NCBI GenBank assembly: GCA_945861465.1 | Contig: CAMAVB010000041.1 | Coordinates: forward strand, 1-39,552 | DNA length: 39,552 bases | Reading direction: 5' to 3' | DNA from: Candidatus Kuenenia stuttgartensis | GTDB lineage: Bacteria > Planctomycetota > Planctomycetia > Planctomycetales > Planctomycetaceae | Shown here: one piece after another, positions 8,906 to 16,253 of the stretch | Layout of the letters: every line of letters begins with the position of its first letter | Numbering within the stretch: the stretch's first letter is position 1 | Notes under the pieces: model-generated | The model's input: the letters and a program-made list of their open reading frames with translations, nothing else | Told to the model about the DNA's origin: nothing | The model's database searches: none | Position numbers and translations under genes: made by a program

Positions 8906-10687
8906 TTACTTTTTGATGAGTTTGAGGTTTGCTTCGGCGAAGGCTTTGCCCATCTGAGCAAAGATTTTTGCACTGCCGAAGTAGTGGTAGCCGCCATTGG
9001 ATGCACCTTTGAGTGCTTCTCTGTCTTTGGGTGAAAGAACTTCCTCCAAAGCGAGGTCGAGTTTCTCCTGGTCCGCCTTCGTGATTCCCTCCATCCATGC
9101 ATCGAGCGCGGCATAGTGTTCCGGGGAGTCGGGGGAGTATTGGTCATTGGCATAAACCGCCAGGACATTTTTCCCTTTCTTCAAGTATTGAGTCTGTTCT
9201 TGATCGAGGACGATAGATCCGTATTGCGGCTTATCCTGCCACCAGATGTAGGTGTGAATCTTGTGCCCGTTCAAATAAACATGAAATCCTTGTCTCGCCA
9301 AAATCGCGATGCGGTAGGCGTCGTAGTCGAGGCTATCTACTTCAAAAGTGGAACGCATGAGCAGGAATTCTTCTTTGCCCCATAGTGAGGAAAATTTGTC
9401 CAGGGCAATTCCGCTGTGGTTCCACATGCCCTTGCCGATGGGAGCCTTGCCTGCTGTCCATTGGCTGTCATCGAAGTCAGGCAGATACCAATTCTCCATT
9501 CCGCCAGGCAGTGTGATATCACGGAATCTCCTGTCCGTGAACACTTCCAGTTTGTCCTTCGTTTCGGTGGCATCGACGGTGACGAAGCGCCAGTTTCGCT
9601 CCTCTGGCTGTGGCTTGCCAATCGGCTTCCAGAACTTATCCCATTTCCGTCCCGTATCGAGCGTGCCATCTGCTTTCAATGTGTGAGCCGTGCCGACGAT
9701 TTCGTTATACTCGCCCTGCCTGGGTTCTGCGGCTTCGATATCACGATCCCAAAAAGGGGCGGTATCGACTGCAACCACATTACCTTTGAACTCGGGCATG
9801 GCAGCGGGAGCGGCCATGGCTCTGCGCAAGTTGACGTTCTTTTCACCATCGACACCCAGTACGCCGATGACGAAGGGCATCTTCGGGGCGGAAAGGTCCT
9901 TGCGTACGTCGCGGATGAAGTGTGCCAGGAGGCGCGAGTATTCATCATAATTGCCATTCGGATAGGTCTGGCCATCGACGAGATCGTTGAAACCCTGAAG
10001 CCATACAAAACCCGAAATTTCATAGCCGTTCCTGGGATCATAGGCCGGACAGACCCGAGCGGGATCTGCGAGCACCATTTTCACGTGCTCAACCATCATG
10101 CGGTAAAACACACCTGAGGCAGCATCCTTGTCTTCCTGCCATTTCTTTCGATCTTCCAGTTTGGGAATGCCGTGGGCACCCTGCGGATGTTTGTCCCACT
10201 CTTCCTGAATCTGCCTGGGCAGTATGTATGGCCCGGAGCTTGGCGGACGAAATTCGGTGTTGAGCGACCTGCCGCCCCAGGCGGTCTTAATGATCAGGAT
10301 GGGTTCCTTCAGCTCCTTCTCCATAGTGATACCGAAGGTGAACTCAGGCCCAATCTTTCCTCCATCCATGGTGGGTTGGTCTCCGCGAGCGCCAAAGCCT
10401 GTGGTCAATTTCCCCAAGCCCTCGCCATTCGCACTGCCATCGTAAGGCCCAGTCAAATAGGACATCCAGACCTTGTCGCATACGCGAGGCGTTCCATCGG
10501 GATTACGCATTTCCTTGAGCAAGGGTGCCGTGGCGGAATCTTTGCCGATGTAGTCAAAGGTGCGGATTTCAGCATGTCCCTCCATGTTCGATTGGCCAGC
10601 CAGGATGAAAACCTTGAGCGGCTGGGCGAAACAACTTGGGGAGAAAAAGCACATCAGCGCTGCGGTGAGGATTAATTTTGTTTTCAT
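8906..10687 (-). CDS. Secreted SASA/sialate O-acetylesterase-type carbohydrate esterase
   Basis: A 593-residue protein from the Met at 10687, chosen because it starts a signal peptide (MKTKLILTAALMCFFSPSCFA); the frame continues 91 codons upstream into the neighbouring gene and that part is not signal-like. The SGNH-type block I, FILAGQSNMEGH, lies at about residues 27-38 with the candidate nucleophile Ser33, and WLQGFNDLVD at about residue 230 corresponds to the second catalytic block. This is the SASA (DUF303) family, which removes acetyl groups from sialic acids or plant-type polysaccharides. The C-terminal part (about residues 420-560) looks like a galactose-binding beta-sandwich (GGMENWYLPDFDDSQW). 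With the sulfatases nearby it fits extracellular polysaccharide trimming. The true substrate is unknown. Confidence 0.85.
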   Translation of the reverse strand: MKTKLILTAALMCFFSPSCFAQPLKVFILAGQSNMEGHAEIRTFDYIGKDSATAPLLKEMRNPDGTPRVCDKVWMSYLTGPYDGSANGEGLGKLTTGFGARGDQPTMDGGKIGPEFTFGITMEKELKEPILIIKTAWGGRSLNTEFRPPSSGPYILPRQIQEEWDKHPQGAHGIPKLEDRKKWQEDKDAASGVFYRMMVEHVKMVLADPARVCPAYDPRNGYEISGFVWLQGFNDLVDGQTYPNGNYDEYSRLLAHFIRDVRKDLSAPKMPFVIGVLGVDGEKNVNLRRAMAAPAAMPEFKGNVVAVDTAPFWDRDIEAAEPRQGEYNEIVGTAHTLKADGTLDTGRKWDKFWKPIGKPQPEERNWRFVTVDATETKDKLEVFTDRRFRDITLPGGMENWYLPDFDDSQWTAGKAPIGKGMWNHSGIALDKFSSLWGKEEFLLMRSTFEVDSLDYDAYRIAILARQGFHVYLNGHKIHTYIWWQDKPQYGSIVLDQEQTQYLKKGKNVLAVYANDQYSPDSPEHYAALDAWMEGITKADQEKLDLALEEVLSPKDREALKGASNGGYHYFGSAKIFAQMGKAFAEANLKLIKK

Positions 10688-10748
10688 GGTTGTTTCGTGT
10701 CGGATGGTTTTGCTTACTTCGACGGGGTGAGGTTCGGTACCGCTACGA

Positions 10749-12134
10749 TCAAACGAAAAGCTCCTCAAGTGGTCCAGCATGTGAGCAGCCATTTTGTTTA
10801 AGCACAAGATCTTCGTTGCCATAATACTTGATGGGATTGCCATAGGCATTGAGTAGAGTGGTCCACCAGTCGCCGATGGTACGGCAGCCCTTTTCACCAT
10901 ATTTCGGGTAACGCAGATAACGACCCGGCAGCTTGAGTTTACCGCCGCCTCCGCCAACAATCAGATAGGGCCACTCCATTCCGGTTCCATGGTGATTATC
11001 GCTTGAATCAGAGAGGAAAATGATCATGGTGTTGTCCAGCATGTCTCCATCACCCTCAGGAACCGCTCTCAGTTTCCTCGCCATCGTCGCCAGAAGTTCT
11101 GAATGGTGTTGTTGGATGATCTCACGATATTCAGTCTGGCTTTTAGTGCCTTCGTTGTGCCCGATGCCATGGTTGTGTTCGTCGATACCCAGTTTTTTGT
11201 AGGTCATATCCACGTTATCCAGGCGAATGGTGACGACGTTGGTGAGGCCTGCAATCAATGCAGCTGTGGCCAAATCAAATTGTGCTTCCTGACGAACCTC
11301 TTCAACTGTAGAAGTGAATTTGTCAGAGTACCCCGGCGCGTTTGCCGCGATCTGTTCCTTCATACTCGACAACTTGCTTTGACGTACCTGAAGTTCCTCA
11401 AAAGCATTAAGGTAGGCGTCCATCTTGCCATGTTCCGACGAGGGAATCGCCTTCGTAACCTTCTTGATATCGTCCACCATGAAATCAAGAAGATTCCCTT
11501 GCAGCTTGAACCTCTTTTCAGCCCCGCTATTGGACGAAACAGCAGAGCCAAACAGTTGTTCGTAGGCAATGTCAGGAGACCCCTGAAAGGGAAGTTCTTG
11601 TCCCGGCCCGACCGCAGTAATCCCAGGATACATGGTTCCGCCATAGTCGCTGCTTAACGCCTTCCCTCTGATCGCCAGTCCTAAATGATTAAATGGCGCG
11701 GGGTTGAGTTTGGCCAATTCTGCATCGGCGGTGGCTCTAATAATCGCACCAGCATCAAACTCACCTCCAGTCATGTAGACACCCATCATGCCAAACCAAC
11801 TGGAGTGACCACCACGGCACATTTTCCCTGAAAGCCCCTGAACGATCGAGACCTGATCTTTAAAGGGCTCCAGTGCCCGCATCGATGACGGCAAAGCGAC
11901 GTTTGTCAGATCCTGATTGAATAAACTACTGCTCGAATCTTTGCTTTTGAATGCGTCGGGTGTGATGCCATCGGGAATGATGCCGCTCGATTTAACAATA
12001 AACACAAAGCGATTGGGAATCGCGATCGAGTTGCCTGCGGCCTGGAGTTCTACCTGGCGCAGAAAAGGCGATAACAGAAAGGAACCCGCCCCGAGTGAAA
12101 GATTCTTAAGCGTGTTGCGTCGTGTATGATTCAT
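10749..12134 (-). CDS. DUF1552 domain-containing secreted protein
   Basis: A 461-residue protein starting with an RR-x-x-LK segment and a hydrophobic stretch (residues 5-30), so a Tat-like or other signal peptide is likely. The rest matches the planctomycete DUF1552 family (motifs such as VQGLSGKMCRGGHSSWFG and the C-terminal IIFLSDSSDNHHGTGMEWPY), which resembles the alkaline-phosphatase-like DUF1501 group. The biochemical role of the family is not established. Its ribosome binding site (AAGG) overlaps the stop of the preceding PSCyt/DUF1592 gene, 4 bp away, so the two are translationally coupled, as is usual for this pair in Planctomycetes. Confidence 0.88.
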   Translation of the reverse strand: MNHTRRNTLKNLSLGAGSFLLSPFLRQVELQAAGNSIAIPNRFVFIVKSSGIIPDGITPDAFKSKDSSSSLFNQDLTNVALPSSMRALEPFKDQVSIVQGLSGKMCRGGHSSWFGMMGVYMTGGEFDAGAIIRATADAELAKLNPAPFNHLGLAIRGKALSSDYGGTMYPGITAVGPGQELPFQGSPDIAYEQLFGSAVSSNSGAEKRFKLQGNLLDFMVDDIKKVTKAIPSSEHGKMDAYLNAFEELQVRQSKLSSMKEQIAANAPGYSDKFTSTVEEVRQEAQFDLATAALIAGLTNVVTIRLDNVDMTYKKLGIDEHNHGIGHNEGTKSQTEYREIIQQHHSELLATMARKLRAVPEGDGDMLDNTMIIFLSDSSDNHHGTGMEWPYLIVGGGGGKLKLPGRYLRYPKYGEKGCRTIGDWWTTLLNAYGNPIKYYGNEDLVLKQNGCSHAGPLEELFV

Positions 12135-12138
12135 GTTG

Positions 12139-14508
12139 CTACCTTGAGGTCGGGTCCAGTGTTCTGCGATAAAGAAATGAGTCAGACGAAAGAATGGAAA
12201 TCAGTAGTGCCTTAAAACTGCCACCACTTTCAAGGTAAGCCCGATCGGCGGAAATGAGTGTTTTTGAATCGTTGAGCGTTTCGTTTCGACCCATAAAGTA
12301 CCGAAACACATGCCGGATCATACATTGACGCACTTTATCTGATTCGGCCAGTTTTTGTATCAGTTCCAAAGCATCCTTGAATTCGCCATCCAGTTCCTTG
12401 TCGCCTGTGCCTGCCAGCTCACTTTTGGCATTGACCGGCTTGGTATCTCCTTTGCCCAGAATCTCATCCGTTCGATACCGTCCGAAGTCATCGTAGATCT
12501 CGAAGGCATATCCCAGTGGATTCATCTTCTTGTGGCAACGCCAGCATTCAACGCTCTCCGTTTTTTGCAGCCTTTCTCGCAACGTTTTCGTGTGGTCTTC
12601 CGGGATCGAGGCATCCACAGTGATGGGAATATCTGGAATCACGCCTCCCAGTAATCGCTCCCTCACCCATTTGCCACGCCGAATCGGGTCCGTGCTGTCA
12701 TTCAATGAATGTGCGATCAGCCAGGCAGGATGAGTCAACATCCCGGCACGGTGCGGTCGCTTGTAAGGTTGCGGCAACAGGAAATCCTGCTCCTCATCCC
12801 TGAGGTCGTAAACCATCGGGTATTTTGCATACAGAGCCTGCATGCGATGCAGAAGTATATTTTCGTCTTTGGTGTCCATCCAACTATACTGCTCCTCCAC
12901 GATCTGCTTTATCGCAGCGACACTGCCATCGAATCCTTTGTTGAAGTTGTGCAGGTTGTATTTCACATTCAGTTCATGCCAGCCCTTCAGGTTCAGTCTC
13001 TGCAGGAGTTCTTTCTGCGTGGCTTCCGGATATTCTCCTGCATCAAGTTGCTGTTGGTTCTTCTTGTAAAAAGCGTAGACCGTGTTCCGAAATGTCGCTC
13101 TGTTGATGATGTAGTATTCGTCTGACGTCAGCAGTTGCCTGAATACATCCTGATCTTTCTCCAGGATGTTCATGACGAAAAAATCCGCGTCTTTCTCGTA
13201 CATTGCAGGATAGTTTTCGCCGTAGTAAGCAAATCCGCCCGAGCGATCTTCGTCCTTAAAGACTTTATGGGCCTGGGAGTAGCCAAAAAACTCCTGGAAG
13301 AAACGCAGAATCCTTGGTTTGTCAATCGCGTCATCTTGAAGGATGCGTGCAATTTGTACCTGCGCATCCGTGCTGCTGTTGAGTTTCCCCGTTTCGGCGG
13401 CCTGAAGAAGTGCCGCATCGGGCGGGCGATCTGTTAGAGCAAAAGCAATAGCAAATGCCATTTCAGTACCGGACAACATGCGACGCCCGTAAGAATCTTC
13501 TTCGCCAAGACCAATCTCAACTCTGTAGACGGATTCGTGGTGTAACATCACCGCCATCAGAACCAGTCGCATGGCCTCGGCATTGCCGCCCTCTTTGGCT
13601 GTCTTTCTGAAAAGCTCCGAGTAGTTGCTCATCTCTTCTTGCAGGGGCTCTCGATAGACAACCTTCCTGAAATGTTCGCTGATGGCAGAAGCAAGCATGT
13701 CATCATTGGGACTTGTGTCTGATGAAGCGATGGGAGAATGCTTGATGAGTTCATCTGCAGCACAAGCGGCATTGCTCATCAACACACTCACAACCGCTGA
13801 ATCCGCAAATAAGAGGTTGGCATAGTCTTTGATACCAACTTTATCTTCCAACGGAAATGGCTGTCGAAAATCCTGGGCGACCTGCCCGTAGCTGGATTTC
13901 ACATTTTCGAAGACTGCAGGACTTGTTCTCCACAGACGTGCACGTGAAAAAGGCTCAGCAGTAATTTCTCCACTGAAAAGCTTTACATGGTTCACATAAT
14001 TGCCGAAGCTTGGACTCTCCAATTTTGTATAGAGATCAGAGACGTTTCCCGATTTTTTCAATTCTGCATTGACCCAGAGCAACACGGCATCTCTTTCGTG
14101 CTGCTCGGGTTGTTCACTCTCGGTCGGCGGCATCTCTTCCAAATGCAGTTGCCGGAGTACCGTTTTCCAAAGCTCTATGTCATGGCCGGATGCCAAATCA
14201 AAACTGATGCTGGACAAGACGACATCTGACTCATTGCTGATTTCGCTGTGACAGTCGGCACAGTACTTACTCAGGAATGGAGAGACGGTATCGTCGAAGG
14301 CCTTTTTGTTCGCGAAAATGGGAGTGGATGCCTTATCGGCCTGAGCAAAAAGTAAGTTCGAGGAACACAACAGAGTGGCGGTCAAGGCCATCGCCGAACG
14401 AAGAACAGACGTATTCAATGTTTTTGTCAACAAGGCAATTTGTGGCTGAAAATCAGTATATGCTTGCAAACCACGTAGTTCAGCGTTGATTTCGCGATCC
14501 AGACTCAT
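12139..14508 (-). CDS. Planctomycete cytochrome-like DUF1592/DUF1588/DUF1585 protein
   Basis: A 789-residue protein. A hydrophobic export segment lies at about residues 36-55. A PSCyt1-type haem site, CADCH, is at residues 83-87, followed by a helical segment containing EEMPP. The middle is DUF1592-like. Near residue 660 comes ECWRCHKKMNPLGYAFE, the DUF1588 signature with a second C-x2-C-H, and the C-terminus (SFKALLISILSSDSFLYRR) is DUF1585. The protein should be exported and could bind haem at one or both C-x2-C-H sites. The family is abundant in Planctomycetes and is thought to work with its DUF1552/DUF1501 partner in redox or polymer metabolism, but no activity is proven. The start has a GGAG ribosome binding site 5 bp upstream. 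Confidence 0.9.
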   Translation of the reverse strand: MSLDREINAELRGLQAYTDFQPQIALLTKTLNTSVLRSAMALTATLLCSSNLLFAQADKASTPIFANKKAFDDTVSPFLSKYCADCHSEISNESDVVLSSISFDLASGHDIELWKTVLRQLHLEEMPPTESEQPEQHERDAVLLWVNAELKKSGNVSDLYTKLESPSFGNYVNHVKLFSGEITAEPFSRARLWRTSPAVFENVKSSYGQVAQDFRQPFPLEDKVGIKDYANLLFADSAVVSVLMSNAACAADELIKHSPIASSDTSPNDDMLASAISEHFRKVVYREPLQEEMSNYSELFRKTAKEGGNAEAMRLVLMAVMLHHESVYRVEIGLGEEDSYGRRMLSGTEMAFAIAFALTDRPPDAALLQAAETGKLNSSTDAQVQIARILQDDAIDKPRILRFFQEFFGYSQAHKVFKDEDRSGGFAYYGENYPAMYEKDADFFVMNILEKDQDVFRQLLTSDEYYIINRATFRNTVYAFYKKNQQQLDAGEYPEATQKELLQRLNLKGWHELNVKYNLHNFNKGFDGSVAAIKQIVEEQYSWMDTKDENILLHRMQALYAKYPMVYDLRDEEQDFLLPQPYKRPHRAGMLTHPAWLIAHSLNDSTDPIRRGKWVRERLLGGVIPDIPITVDASIPEDHTKTLRERLQKTESVECWRCHKKMNPLGYAFEIYDDFGRYRTDEILGKGDTKPVNAKSELAGTGDKELDGEFKDALELIQKLAESDKVRQCMIRHVFRYFMGRNETLNDSKTLISADRAYLESGGSFKALLISILSSDSFLYRRTLDPTSR

Positions 14509-14805
14509 GGCTCCGGCTGTCCATCAAAGGAAAAAACGCGGGAAAAACAGAGGGGTTATTCGGGATTCCCATTTCGCATGAACCTGGGAACCGCTTCGGA
14601 CACACTTCGCTCCTCATCTTAACATCATGCCCCCCTGTTTCTATCGCTTGGCAGAATTTCTGGATCTACTTGCCGTTGCGGAATTGAGGAGCGTTGCTGG
14701 GCCGCGGGTACGTTGGGCACCACAGACCGCAGAGAAGTCGCGATCAAGCTGCCGCCGGTAGGTTGGCTCCTTCCGGCGAACACATCAACGAACACATCAA
14801 GGTGC

Positions 14806-14938
14806 CATCCATTCCAAAGGCGATGTTTGCGTAAAGGAGGCAGCTTTGGGGAGCTGCCTCGAACACGAGTCTATGTAAATGCTCGGCGGGCGGAGTTGAT
14901 GCTGATCGCTCGGTTGTGGCCGCGTGATTCGGCAACGG
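14806..14938 (+). repeat. Dispersed ~134-bp repeat, copy 1
   Basis: This stretch matches the reverse complement of 33907-34040. From the CGTAAAG near 14830 to the end, the two copies align without indels. It contains the hairpin GGCAGCTTTGGGGAGCTGCC (14839-14858). In copy 2 the same hairpin differs by G to A, which turns a wobble pair into a T-A pair, so pairing is kept. The last 55 bp are the best conserved part. One frame reads NARRAELMLIARLWPRDSA in both copies, but substitutions do not favour third positions clearly, so coding is doubtful. Confidence 0.85.
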
Positions 14939-14996
14939 CCTCCATGGACTTCGGACAACCAACGCTCGAACGGAACCATCTCCGGAAATTCAACAC

Positions 14997-15272
14997 TCAG
15001 TCAACCCACAGTTCCGTCGAGATCCCAAGACGCTCGAACAGTGGTTCGAGATTCGCTGGCATCGCGCCGCGTTTTTCGCTGCGGATCTGACGACCAGTCC
15101 AGTCCAGCAATTGTAGATAATCACCAAGCCCCATCGACAGACAACCCTTGTTCGATGCGCGACGAACGTTCTTCTTTGCACGCACAGCTTGCCGTTTCGG
15201 TTCCAGCGGAATCGGAGCCAGCCAACCAGCACGCTCACCATGTTGAATGCGGTTGTCCCTTACATCTTCACG
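14997..15272 (-). pseudogene. C-terminal fragment of a Y1/REP-associated-type transposase
   Basis: The minus strand encodes about 90 residues that resemble the C-terminus of large planctomycete IS200-like (Y1_Tnp) transposases. Typical blocks are RIQHGERAGWLAPI, LSMGLGDYLQLLDWTGRQ and LEPLFERLGISTELW. The catalytic HUH and Tyr region is missing, since homology stops at the REP-like hairpin at 15278-15304. It is a relic, not a gene. Family assignment is from memory of the motif pattern and could be checked by a protein search. Confidence 0.7.
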
Positions 15273-15277
15273 ATATC

Positions 15278-15304
15278 CCTTCTCCCCCGCACCGGGGGAG
15301 AAGG
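15278..15304. repeat. REP-like hairpin
   Basis: A perfect 11-bp stem (CCTTCTCCCCC / GGGGGAGAAGG) with a 5-base loop, followed by GTGGCCGACAGGCCGGATGA, which itself contains a small GGCC-type hairpin. Sequences of this kind are common REP elements in many bacteria. It lies directly beside the Y1 transposase fragment, as expected of REP/RAYT pairs. Confidence 0.75.
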
Positions 15305-15343
15305 TGGCCGACAGGCCGGATGAGGGGGGTCTTCGGTCCCGTC

Positions 15344-15378
15344 TGAACACTGAACACTGAACACTGAACACTGAACAC
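15344..15378. repeat. TGAACAC heptamer tandem repeat, 5 copies
   Basis: Five exact head-to-tail copies of TGAACAC sit between the REP-like hairpin and the ISKra4 relic. No gene spans them. A 7-bp unit suggests slippage, and copy number may vary between strains. Confidence 0.9.
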
Positions 15379-15425
15379 GGGTGCGATCTGCCGAGCGCGC
15401 ACTGAATGCAGTGAAATTACGGGGA

Positions 15426-16112
15426 TTATCGAGAGCTTAGGACGTTGACGGCTGGTAGTGTTACTAATGCGTTCTTCAACGTGGCATCCCATGTTTGGCT
15501 CAGCAGGATCGACCGCAGAGTCAGGATCTGCCGTGCTCCAGCGTGTTTCCAGCGCATGCCGGACAGCTTCAGGTGTTCGGTCACAATCTGCTTGCACGCG
15601 GATTCCACGATGCCGCTGCCGATCGGGCTGCCGCGACTGCGGTACTCGGAATAGTTCATAAAGTTGCGGTAGCGATGCAGGTAGCGTTTTGCCTTCCGGA
15701 CGTCTTAACTGTTGGCAGGTTCGACGCCGTGCTGCTGTTCCATGCCGGCGATGGACCGCATCACTCGGCCCCAGCCCCCCAGTTCCAGCAACAGCTTACG
15801 AACGCGCTTCAGCCACTCTGTTCGCTGCGAAGATGTCAACAGCAGAGCATCGGCGATCGTCGTGAGTCGCAGGCTGGCGTGGTAGTAATCGACGATGCGT
15901 TGAATCCTGATTCGTTGACCATCCACAGGGCTCATGCCCGGCTTCAGAAAGATGGCTGCCGTATCGGCCAGCGCTTGGCACAATACGGCCTGTGCCTTTG
16001 TCAGCGAGGCGACAACGACCTTTTTCGGAATTGCACAAACCAGTGTCCCTGCTGTAACCTGACGATTTATGGGAGGCGTCCTTTCCTGAGTTGTTAGTGT
16101 GAGAACCAACAT
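15426..16112 (-). pseudogene. ISKra4-type transposase, broken by an in-frame stop
   Basis: One frame on the minus strand runs through the C-terminal half of an ISKra4-type transposase: IVDYYHASLRLTTIADAL, then WLKRVRKLLLELGGWGRVMRSI, then a TAA stop at 15705-15707. It resumes in the same frame with VRKAKRYLHRYRNFMNYSEYR and GSPIGSGIVESACKQI, ending in LKLSGMRWKHAGARQILTLR. A single nonsense codon therefore splits it. The N-terminal half and clear terminal inverted repeats are not visible, and homology is uncertain upstream of about 15914. It is a dead insertion-sequence remnant. Confidence 0.8.
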
Positions 16113-16253
16113 TCTCAGAGAAGACGCCTCTTTTCATAAACACCAATGCTCTCCCGTCTCACTGCGCAATACGCAGATCGCACGGGGCGTGACTGCTCTC
16201 TGGCTCTTCAGCGGGCCCGAAAAGCTGGATTGAATGTCACACGCTCACACGTC

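Larger units (their letters stand above)
14509..16253. other. Gene-poor region of repeats and transposase relics
   Basis: About 1.7 kb without an intact gene. From 14509 to 14805 I see only promoter space for the upstream minus-strand gene and a short 12-bp direct repeat near 14777-14800. The rest is taken up by the dispersed repeat, the Y1 transposase fragment, a REP-like hairpin, a 7-bp tandem array and the ISKra4 pseudogene, each listed separately. From about 16113 to 16253 nothing is recognisable. Confidence 0.7.

Noticed and set aside
8906-10960. The longest possible start of the esterase frame
   Set aside because: The first 91 codons overlap the 3' end of the DUF1552 gene region and lack signal character; the Met at 10687 starts a proper signal peptide.
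14713-15090. A 125-codon plus-strand frame over repeat copy 1
   Set aside because: It runs out of the repeat into the antisense of the Y1 transposase fragment and has no consistent homology.
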